Source: Watersipora subatra
Lineage: Eukaryota; Bryozoa; Gymnolaemata; Cheilostomatida; Watersiporidae
Length of the DNA stretch: 64,000 nt
Assembly (NCBI RefSeq): GCF_963576615.1
Contig: NC_088710.1
Coordinates: 4,940,001 to 5,004,000, forward strand
Reading direction: 5' to 3'
Within the stretch, counting starts at the first letter, position 1, and each line of letters opens with the position of its first letter. The translations under genes and the position numbers were made by a program. This document shows positions 37,901 through 49,900 of this stretch, in pieces. The notes under the pieces are model-generated. The model was not told where the DNA came from. It ran no database searches and saw nothing but the letters and a program-made list of their open reading frames with translations.

Positions 37901-40900
37901 AAGATGACAAAGGAATCAGTGTCATTAGTTCTCCATATACATATTATTTCTATGATAAGTACCTCAGACTCCAAGAACCATACTATATTTTCCCGATGAT
38001 ATTATGCACTAGCTCTTTATTTTTAATGCGATGTTGAGGGTGATGACTGAGACTAATTAATTTCAAGCATTGCGTGATCTCCTGAAAGTGCGATTGACAT
38101 TTAGTCCAAGGGACACGCAACCGCAGGTCATAATTTAATCGATGTGATTTCATTACCTTTATCAACGACAGTAAATTTATTGAAGCATAATTAATTAACC
38201 CAGAACATGTGTTTGTATTGGTCGGGCGTTAGCACGATCGCGGGCATTGTTGATTATCTAGAATCTTAGTTTATTATTAGCGCTCTCCGGGTTTAACAGC
38301 ACCGATTGTCACAGAAAAACGCAGCCTCAATGGCAGCGAAAGGGATCGATGACCTAAGGCTAAATGAGAATTATGACGTCACATTTTGAGTACCAAGTGT
38401 TTTTTTGCAGGACGTACTTTTGACACCCCGTTTTTCATAGTTCTATTATTCTTTGTGTATTGAATATAGGCTCATTCAAAAGCCAAGACTCTGATGTATT
38501 GAAATATATAATAAAAAAAATTATGTAATTTATGTGCTTTAAATAACTTACACAAAAATGTTCGTTTTCATGTTGGAAATTCCCAAACAAAGATTTAAAA
38601 TTAAACTTTAGGCTAATTTTATAAAGAAATCTTAGGACAACACTGTCATTACCATAAAAGTACTAAATATCGTTGGTTATGTTATGTTATCAATGAATAA
38701 TAAAATTCAGTTACTAGCAATTGCTGGGGAAGTCGCAAAAATGCGTGTACGGCGATCGACCATAGAAAATGCATAAATGAGTCTACTTCAGTGAAAGGGT
38801 TAAAAACGTTTGATTTGCCACTGTTTGTGATAGTAAACATGTTCATTTCCTTCCGCAGCCGAGTTACTTTTACTTTTTTCCAGCTACGAGTACTAGAGAA
38901 CTACAGCTACTACAGAACTTGCACTGGTACCGCCACTGCTTTTACCTACTAAATTTCTACTTCAAAAAAGTAAGTACTTATTCAATTGTCAATTGTCTAT
39001 AAATTGCCACACCTCCACTACATAATAACGTTGGATTTGCCACTGTTCGCGATAGTAAACATGTTCATTTCCTTCAGCAGCTGAGTTACTAATTTTTTTT
39101 TCCAGCTACAAGTAGGCCTAGGCCTACTGTAACTTACTTCTATAGAACTTGCACGGGTACTCCGAGGGTTGCGACAGGCGATGATGAGAAAAAAGAGAGC
39201 AGCTGGTATCGACTTACTGTCATCCTGCTTTAGCCATGACCAGCTGTACGTCGCCTGCTCAAAAGTAGGCACAAACCAAAAACTGTTTGTTCATACACCT
39301 GACAGAAAAACAAAAGAAATGTTGTCTATCCGCAATTGTTGCGTTGAACTAACATTGTGTTATTGTTATGTCATGCTTGCATTGAATTAACATTATGTTA
39401 TTGTTATGTCATGCTATGTTCTTCATGTTCTGCCATACCTACATATTATCCACATGCAGCATTTCCTAACATATTTTTCAGTATATATATATTTTCATGC
39501 ATTCGTTTTCCTTATTGTACCTCATAAAAAGGCTATCGTGTTGGCGTTGTTTTATTATTGTAAGGTGCTAACGGTGTATCTGCATTAACATCATACTCTC
39601 TGTGCTGTTATACATATAAATTTTATCGACAAAACCTCATTACTGTTGTATATACCATGTCAAAACAGAGGTTATAGACGAAGAACTGGTGAGCCATGAT
39701 TAGTGTTAATTAATGTAGAAGTCTCCATTCAATAAATGCTGGTGATAGCAAATTATTTTGTATAATTTCCTAAAAGATGCAAAACTTTTCAATACTGCCA
39801 GTTTGAAGAACTTCAGTTTGCCTAGCAATGTCAATTTCATTATCAGTTTTCTGTACACAAATAGGGCAACTACGATTTGTGTGGTTTGAGACTGATGCAT
39901 TGTAGACTAGCTGTAAAACATCGCAGATTTTCAATGTTCTCTTCAACATTATTGACATGTATGACTGCATATGTGTATGCATAGTCTGATCAGGGCAAAA
40001 AAATTCAGTAGAGTGCATATTTGGAGTTGTTTTACAGTATGAAAGACAGTCTCCATAAACCTCTTGCTCTACGTGAATCTGTTCCCATGGACGGGTAATG
40101 CAGCTAGCGGTTTGGGTTTGGGGTCATGGCATCACTCGGGGATGCGCGTAAGACCTTTTCGCCCCGAGTGCAGCGAGAGTCTCCAGGCGCGGCGCTCCGG
40201 ATGAATAAGTTGGCGAGTGCGAGGTGGTTGGCTGCGAGACGATTGATTGTGAGGTGGCGAGTGTGAGGCGATTGATTGTGAGTGCGAGGCGATTGGTTGC
40301 GAGTGTGAGGCGATTGATTGCAACGCGAGTTCGAGGCGATTGATTGCAAGGCGATTGAGTGCGAGGCGATTGATTGCGAGGTGATTGCAAGGCGAGTGCG
40401 AGGTGATTGATTGCAAGGCGATTGATTGCGAGTGCGAAGCGATTGATTGCGAGTGCAAGAGCGCGATTGTGAACTGCTCGGCGGGTAAAGACTGGTCGGC
40501 CGTGGCGGGGCTCGGCAGCAAAAGTGCGCGATCGTCAACTGCAAATATAGATGGTTGTGAACGGATGCATGAATCTAGACACATGAATCTAGAATATTTA
40601 CTAGATTTTACGTGCATCTAGCTGTAAAACACATTGCAGATTTCTATTGTTCTCCCCAATATTATTGACATGTATATGTATATGCATACCCTGATCAGAG
40701 CAACAATTTCAGTAGACTGCATATTTGGAGTTGTTTTACAGTCTGAAAGACAACTCTCAATAAACCTTATGCTGCGTGTGAATCTGTTCCCGTAGGCGGG
40801 TAATGCAGCTAGTCTATTATATTGAAAAGTAGAAAAGTTGTAATTATAGAAAAGTTGTATAGTTTTTCTATATATAATAAAAAAATTATATATAGAAAAA

Positions 40901-43900
40901 ATATGTATATAATATAAAGTTATATAATAGAAAAATTATATAATTTTTATATTACACTATTTATAAATTTAGAATGAAAATCATTGACATTAGTTCTTTT
41001 TGTACGGTTTTCTGCACTTGTGCAGCATACAGTCGACCCTCGTTGAAACGTACCCCACTAGTCCGGATATCAAATAAGACGGACAAATTTGGTCTCAACA
41101 GCTGCAGTCAAGGTGCAGTTACGTTCAAACAATTGATAATCGGTTTATAATGATTTCAAATAAAAATTTAGAGAATTGTTAAATGCAAAAACCACTTGCC
41201 ATTGGAGAGTTGCAGATTCAGGTATATAAATCACTCGTAAGATTGAGATACTTTATGATTTGTAGTGATCAGAAAACCACAACATAAGTTTGAAGCAGTA
41301 ACTTATTTAATATTCAGAAAAAACAATTGCTATACTTTACTTAGACAAAAACTTTGTCACAAGTTGGCTGTTACAGGAGTTGTCTAACCTTGGTTTCTAT
41401 TTTTAGAAGTTTCTAAAGCTTAAAAGCTGTTCATGTAAAGTATTACGATTACGAATTCACACGCGAGTGCTCTGTGTTTATTCATGTCTGTGTTTTGAGT
41501 GAATATTTCTTTGTTTAGACATGATTAAGACTTATTTTTTATCTTATCTTCACAACCCATCCACATAAATTAAATAAATATTCACTTTGTTTTTGTATTC
41601 AGACTGTAATTTTTTTTATAAACTAAATATTTAGCAGTATAGTGCACAGTATATAGTACAGTGTATATCGGTTTTGCCAGTGCGATGGTTCCTGTGTATG
41701 TTGACCCAGAGCCGTGTAGCGCAGGGTTGCGCAACCAATGGAAGCGTATATGGGAGCTCGCTAGTTTCCAAACAAACAGGCCACGTCCACTATTTTTTGT
41801 AAGCTTGAATGGAGAGGCCACAACATTAACAAACAAAAATAATTTCCATTTGTAGTTGCTCTAAAATTGACTGTTATATTGTATGCCATTTGAAAGAGGA
41901 TGAAATTCCTACAAGATAATACCAATAATTTTATAATTTAAGATAACATAACGCTTTTAAAGCTCAAATCAAAGCTTAAGTCTCACCTAAATTGACACAT
42001 AATTATGTTTCGATGTCTTTGTAAAAGTCTTAGGTGCTGCTAAACAATCAACAGATATAACAGCGTAATGGCTAGCAGCAATATTCATTTGAATACTGCA
42101 TGTGGATGTATTTCCTTCCGATGTCTGTCCGTCTCACAAGAGCACAAGGTGCTTATCACCTCCATCAAGAGCACAGCAACAATTGCAATTAGAGCGTTGT
42201 CTCAAAAAGTTTTGAGTATATCTTGCATTACACTTTAGTTACAAAAAATACGAAGAATAGAAATACACGTACATGTATCTAAACATATGACATATATATA
42301 TTTATATATATAATTTATATTATATCTATGGTAAAACGTAAAAAAATTATACCTAATAAATAACATACCTACATGTATATATGATATCACATAAAAGATA
42401 TATATATATATTATATATTGTTCAATATGTATTGCGTATATCTTTTAAATATGTGAATAATATTTGATTATATATAATCTAACTCCATTCAGCGCATTTG
42501 TATATGTATGATATATCTTATATATATTCTATATATAAAAATATATATCTACATATATAATTACACTTGAAGTTATTAAATTAAAAGAGACTTTAAATAC
42601 TATATTTATTGTATATATAATATATATGAATGCGCTTTTTTGACAAATGAATTTGGTAGGTTAATGCATAATTTAATTTAAGTATGAACTGATTTGTTAA
42701 TTTTATTATAAAACATATACTTCCTCGAAAAACACAAACCAGAAACTGTCTGCTGTTACAAGACTTATCAGAATCTGGGCTTTGCCAATTTAGGTAAAAC
42801 TTGTGCTTTGACTTGAGCAAAGAACGGCTTGTCTGGTCTTAAATTATAAAATTATTGGCATCAATCACTCTGTAGGAAATTGTGTTTTCTTTCAAATGGT
42901 GCATAATGCAGCTATTAATTTTAGAGCTGCTAAAATGAAAGTAATTCTGATTTGTTAATGTTGTAGTCTCTCCATTAGAGATTATAGGATTATATAAATT
43001 GTCTCTTTGTTTGTGAACTAGCGCTTTGTTTCCAGTTTTGGTCAGGGGACTCCTAGCTACATGGTGGTGCGATGACCTATATATAGGCTTACCTTTGATA
43101 GACTCAATCGGCTAAAGCGGGCCCTCACGCCAATCGTTTATTATAACGAGTTTCGTCTATATCAAGGTTGACGAGTGTTATTCATTATAGATTTGAAGCT
43201 AGATATGAAAAACGCTTCCAGCAAATCCGTGATAGTATAGTGGTAAGTATCCCCGCCTGTCACGCGGGAGACCGGGGTTCGATTCCCCGTCACGGAGAGC
43301 TTATTTTTCTCCTTGTCAGATTTTAGTTGATGGTCTCAATGGTCGCAATTTAGAATACGATGCATGGAGTAGAGGAGGAACGAGACAGGTTTTTTAAGCT
43401 CGAGACGAGACTCGAGACACTGTCTTGTAAAAATTCGAGACTCGAGACACGAGACAGTAAAATAATGAGCATTTGGTGATGATTTTACTACACAAGTACT
43501 AGCTACTTGGTATATATAAAATTAATAAAACTCTTTTTAAATTGAATTTTCACCTGGTGTAAACGATTTAAATACAACATTTTAATAGTGATATGCATGT
43601 AGTTTTTGTAAACAAAAGTGACACAAACAGCTCTAAAATACCGAAGTTATATATTCTAAGAATTTTGAGCTTGATTGATCATAATTATTATAAACATATT
43701 GCTTTGTACATGTATATTTTTACCATCTATTGAATAGTTCTTACTTTTTAATGTAATGTGTAATGAAACCGATAGCCGTCACTCTACAAAGAAATATCGC
43801 AACTAAAAGAACACACGATAACACTTTCATTCTTATCGTTTCATTAAAGTTTGCTTTGTGTATTAGCTGTAGTATGTGAATTATATTTAAATTGTACTCA

Positions 43901-46900
43901 TGAAATTATATTAATTACTGTATACATGTATATTCTTACATTGAGCTAACAAAACGTCATTGTTAACCGAGCACGGACTATGGTCGACACAGCCTTTCGT
44001 TCGTTTCTCCGTGTCCGGGCAAGTTTTACCCGCGATTGGTAGTATATACGTAAAAGAGGCCCGAATTTTATGAAGGGCAGTTGGTGTTTAGACACGATAC
44101 GATAAAATACAGACATTTTACCCGCAAGTCTTATTTATTAAATTGGATTATCCGAAGAGTAATTAGATACGACCCGGTATCTGTTTTAACGACACAGAAC
44201 CGAACTAAAAAATAACAGGGCCGTTGTCCGGACTACATGATTAGACTCAGTGGCCAACATAATCAGTAGCAACAGGTAGTAACGGACGGGGTATAACTTT
44301 AAAGGCAGTTGCCCGCAATCCATTACAATATATGGAGTTGTTGCTATCGCAAGAAGCCATGTTTTAACAACCGTGCGCAGGCGCTTTAGTTCTACTTCCT
44401 GTCTCGAGTTTGGCAATAGTTAACTCGAGACGAGACCGATACGAGACGAGACAGGTCGATACTCGAGACGTCTCGTGTCTCGTTCCACCTCTAGCATGGA
44501 GACCACGCATTGTATTCTAAATTGCATTTATATTCTTGAAATGACCTCATTAACCACAAGTGTTGAATTATCTGATAGCATCGGGTGCTTTAATATCGTA
44601 TGGCACTTGATTTTAAAATTTGTCCCATTATTGCTTGAATTGTATTTCGAGGATTATAAAAACTTGACAAAACGGCACATTTACATAAGAGTTTAGGAAA
44701 CTTCAAGTCAAGTTCCTTGGAGTATCTCATGAAATAACGCAATCACTGAGATGTTGCTTGGTGCTTTAATCCACGCTCATGATTTACACAAGTGATGAAC
44801 TAATTTAATTGCAAATGCGTCGCATTGCAGACTCTGTATTCGAGTATCAGAAGATATATTTTCAAAAGTATCAGAGTATGTGAAAATTATCAATACTTCA
44901 ATACTTACATATAGCATAAAATAAATACAATATGAAACGCCAGGTAAAAAACTAATAATGAAAACCTCAATTATTTGTAAACACTAAATTAGTAAAGTGA
45001 TAATCAGCAGAAGGTTTTATTCTTATCTTAGAGATTCATGAACAGAAGTGTGGCCATGCAATGTGTAACTTTGGACATAATTTAAATTGAAATATTTTAA
45101 ATGGTTTCTATTGTTTTCGTTTTATTTTTTATTTTTACGAGCTTTGTCACTTCTACTCACGTACATAATTCAAATTGCTTTGTATATCGAAGAAAGCATG
45201 TTCTAGGAATTTTTATCATACATGAAAAGTTCTTATGTAGAAGGGAGGATCTGACTGTATATGTACACCCATTGTCTTACAGCAACTGACAATACTGTTC
45301 GTCGTGAGACAAGTGGTTGGCAACATGAAAGAATCTCTCCTCACTTTCTTTGTATCTAAATCCAAGCAGCAGTTGGGTGCCGTCGGGGCCACATCTAGTA
45401 AGTTATTACGCTTGCTTTTAGTTGGTTCTAAGGCTACCCATTTCATAGAAATCTCATTAAACTCATGCGACTGAAGGCTAGTTGTTGTTTTTATAAATTG
45501 CAGATATTGAGATCTTAACAAAGCTGCGTGATGACTGCGTACAGGCTGCTTCTCAAGACCGATGCAAACCCAGGGAGAGTGATAGTGACGGGGCAGAAAA
45601 CAAGGCTGGCACAGTCAGACACTCTGACAGCAGTGCAGAAGACTCTATGGGTGAGACTGCGGATGGTGCAGACCTTATGGATGAGACGACGGATGGTGCA
45701 GACACAGAAAGTGATATCGCTGAGAGTACCAACACTGGAATAATAACTAGTGCCAATGCTAGTATTGGAGTTCTCCAAGAGCACCCTGATATGGCAGCAA
45801 ATGGCAATACTGACATGGCAGCAAATGGCAATACTGACATGGTTGACAATGTGGGTACGGAAGCTGCTAGAGGTGACACTGCTGATGCTGTCACTGACAC
45901 TGTACAGCAAGAAGGCAGCAAAGTTTCTGAGTTGACAAAAACTAGCAGCTCTCCTGTGGGAAATCTGACTCAGGCTGAGTCTGAGGGTCTCATGCAGAAG
46001 GTAGGTACATACATACTTGCATAACTGGTAGAGTAAGTAGATATATACTTGTATAACCAGTAGAGTAAATAAGTACATGCCTATATAACCAGTAGAGTAA
46101 GTAAGTGCATATGTTATAGTATGAAGGGACATTTGAAGATTACCTAGAGATGGTCATCCAGTTCAGTTATGTCTCCTGGTTCTCACCAGTCTTCCCTCTT
46201 GCTGGCTTCTTCGCTTTGCTCAACAATGTTGTGGAGATACGTAGTGATGCCTTCAAGATCTGCATGAGCTTTCAGCGACCCTTTGGTGAGAGAGCGAGGG
46301 ATATTGGTGCTTGGAAGGTAAGCAGTGCTTTGATTGGTCTCTCTTTGTCATTTCATTCCTGGCCGTCTTAAAGATTTCAAACTTCAATTTACTTCAAGGC
46401 TGGTTATATGACCTCCAAAATATAATCTGCACTTGTAGGCATTTGTCATTGGATGTAATATATCATTTATGGTTTGCCACATTTTCCAAATAAGAGTCAA
46501 TAGCGACGTTATGTAAATGAAAATGGTGAATGTAAATAGCATGGGTAATAGTTATCTTCTCGTGCAGAGTTTAGATTCATTTCCATTGATTTCAAGCTCC
46601 TGCTGAAAGTAGCAATTTTTAGAGCTGTATATTTAATCCTTTTGAGATGTTGAAGCTGTTGCTCTTATATTACATTGTCATTCCTTGTCTCTTGTCTGAT
46701 GTTCTTTATAAATGAGATCTATTTTCAGACGTTTGTGTTAAGGTCACTGTAACTAGTTCTACAAGTATGTGAGTCATATTTGGAAAAATTTAATGTCTAA
46801 AATGACCTACATTCAACTGCTGAAATTTTTCCTGCCTCTCACTTGTATTACCATGAAATCTGTATGCTGACAGCCTGTACTATAACAGTTTTTCTCTTCC

Positions 46901-49900
46901 TAAAACCACCAACCCTACTCCACACAAATATCTCTCTTGTTCTACTACTTCTGGCATCTACTTCAGCACCTAGGCATCATCAGCCTTCGTACCAAGCCTC
47001 GGAAGCATGGAATCAGCTGCTTGCTGACATCGGGAGAATCGAAAACACTGATATATCTAGGACGGTATTAAAGTGGCACCTGCTGTTGAGGCTGGAGTAG
47101 TCTGTGCGTCATTGGGCTGTCTGTTTTTCTTTTTCCTCTAAATTTCTGTGATCTTTACATCTATGTGAGCCACACCCTGCTCATCGCTTACCTGCATTGG
47201 GTTCTGCACCTCAATTAGCCAAGCTATTGTGCATAAGTCTTCATCAATGATTTTCATGATTCATTTTTTCACAATTGTTTTGATAAAAAAATAACATTCA
47301 ATTCATATCAGCTGTACTGTGAGAGCTCAAGAGTATCAGTATGGGTGACCAGGTTTATCTAGCTGGCTGTCAATGCCTCTATTAAATTTAAATGTGCTAC
47401 CAGCGCTCTCTGGATTATCATGAGTGGGAGGAGTAAAAATTAATCATTTTCCTAAAGTCCTTTTTCGAAGTTGTCCTCTCTTTTGTATTCAGACTACCCT
47501 CAATATTTACAATTTGTTTCCACAGACGGTGCTAGAGGTGATGAGTTTAGGTACCATAGTGGTACACACAGCACTTATAGGCATATCTGGGCCTATGCAG
47601 CGACTCTTCCCTCTTCCTACTGCCCATAGACTTCTACTCATCATTATCATGGAGGTGAGGAACTGGCTCGTGATACTTTTACATATTTTAGGAGTTGTCT
47701 TTATGGAGTATCACAATTTTAATATGCGATTTAAACTCTGAATTTCATAGTTTAAACTTGACTTGTTCTGTAGGTCATTTGAATTTCCCAAATCAGAGTT
47801 TAACCAAATATTACCCTTTGTTTGCTATTTCTGCATTGTGTTTGGTGATGGTTCCTACTACCTCTCTACCTCTCCTCTTTTTTCTTATTAGCATGTGGTC
47901 TTAGCAATCAAGTATAGCATACGAGTTGCTATATCAGAGGTCCCTGAGTGGGTCAGTATAGAGATGGCTAAACTAGAGTTCAGCAGACGGGAAGCGCTGC
48001 GGGTAAGTCACTTGTTCATTGGTTGCTTGTAGCTGCTCATTCATTGGTTGCTAGCATTGTGGTGTACCGCTCACTTATTGGTTGTTGTTGCTATTACTGA
48101 TTGGCTAGTACTGTTATGTTGATCTGCTCATTGGTGGTTCATTGATGTTGTGGTGGCCTGCGGATTCTTTTGTTATTTTCCCTTCTTTTAGTTACAATGA
48201 GCTCTTGCTGTTAGGTTGTCAAGCTCTGATGAGCTGCATAATCATGTTTGCTCTGACTTGCGTCTAGTGCTCTAATCGTTCAGGATCGCTGAGGTCTTCG
48301 AGCATTAGACAAGATGTACTACATCTGACTAGTTTAAACTAACATTTCACTCAGGTGTTTAATGTGTTAGCCAAGTGGTGGATATTTTGCGCGGGGCTGT
48401 GCTATCTGGGAGCTCATAATGTGTTATATTACTCTATACGCTTTGCTCAGTCAACTAATGACATGTACATTTGATTGCTATGATTAAAAAAACAAGAGTT
48501 GTCCCACTACTCAACTGCCCCTGCCAGGAGTTGTCCCACTATGAAACTGCATCTACATTAGAACTACCTAGAAATAAAAGAAGCCAATAGTAACTGAGAG
48601 ATAAGATCAAAGCAAATTTTCAGTATGGTTGAGTGGATGTATCTGGTGGTAGTAAAATATGATAGTTCGCCGCCTAGCAGTATGAGTTACTTGAAGTGGC
48701 TTAATTGGGTAATTACATAATGAGAGTTCTGATTGGCTAATGCACAGTGTTTATATGTTTTAAATGAGGTGCTGGTTAGAAGTGGAACGAGACACGAGAC
48801 GTCTCTAGTATCGACCTGTCTCGTATCGGTCTCGTCTCGACTTAACTATTGCCAAACTCGAGACAGGAAATAGAACTAAAGCGCCTGCGCACGGTTGTTA
48901 AAACATGGCTTCTTACGGTAGCGACAACTCCATATATTGTAATGGATTGCGGGCAACTGCCTTTAAAGTTATACCCGGTCCGTTACTACCTGTTGCTATT
49001 GATTATGTTGGCCACTGAGTCTAATCATGTAGTCCGGACAACGGCCCTGTTATATTTTAGTTCGGTTCTGTGTCCTTAAAACAGATACCGGGTCGTATCT
49101 AATTACTCTTCGGATAATCCAATTTAATAAATAAGACTTTTGCGGGTAAAATGTCTGTATTTTATCGTATCGTGTCTAAACACCAACTGCCCTTCATAAA
49201 ATTCGGGCCTCTTCTACGTATATACTACCAATCGCGAGTAAAACTTGCCCGGACACGGAGAAACGAACGAAAGGCTGTGTCGACCATAGTCCGTGTTCGG
49301 TTAACAATGACGTTTTGTTAGCTCAATATAAGAATATACATGTGCATGAATACAGTAATTAATATAATTTCATGAGTACAATTTAAATATAATTCACATA
49401 CTACAGTTAATACACAAACAACACTTAACATTAATGAAACGATAAGAATGAAAGTATTATCGTGTGTTCTTTTAGTTGCGGTATTTCTTTGTAGAGCGAC
49501 GGCTATCGGTTTCATTACATTAAAAGGTAAGAACTATTCAATAGATGGTAAAAATATACATGTACAAAGCAATATGTTTATAATAATTATGATCAATCAA
49601 GCTCAAAATTCTTAGAATATATAACTTCGGTATTTTAGAGCTGTTTGTGTCACTTTTGTTTACAAAAACTACATGCATATCACTATTAAAATGTTGTATT
49701 TAAATCGTTTACACCAGGCAAAAATTCAATTTAAAAATAGTTTTAATAATTTTATATATACCAAGTAGCTAGTACTTGTGTAGTGAAATCATCACCAAAT
49801 GCTCATTATTTTACTGTCTCGTGTCTCGAGTCTCGAATTTTTACAAGACAGTGTCTCGAGTCTCGTCTCGAACTTAAAAAACCTGTCTCGTTCCACCTCT

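Noticed and set aside
40104..40621. Overlapping frames of 78-161 codons in GC-rich DNA
   Set aside because: Several frames on both strands are open because of the repeated GCGATTGATTGCGAGT motif. No splice sites or protein family seen.
41029..41110. Mariner/pogo terminus CAGTCGACCCTCGTTGAAAC
   Set aside because: Only one end was visible, with no matching inverted end nearby. Mentioned within the intron entry only.
45515..46132. 205-codon minus-strand frame
   Set aside because: Antisense shadow of the ANO8-like acidic exon, which has family-supported ends and splice sites.
48849..49079. 76-codon frame shared by both hAT MITE copies
   Set aside because: Conserved only because the copies are nearly identical. 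No transposase or other motif.
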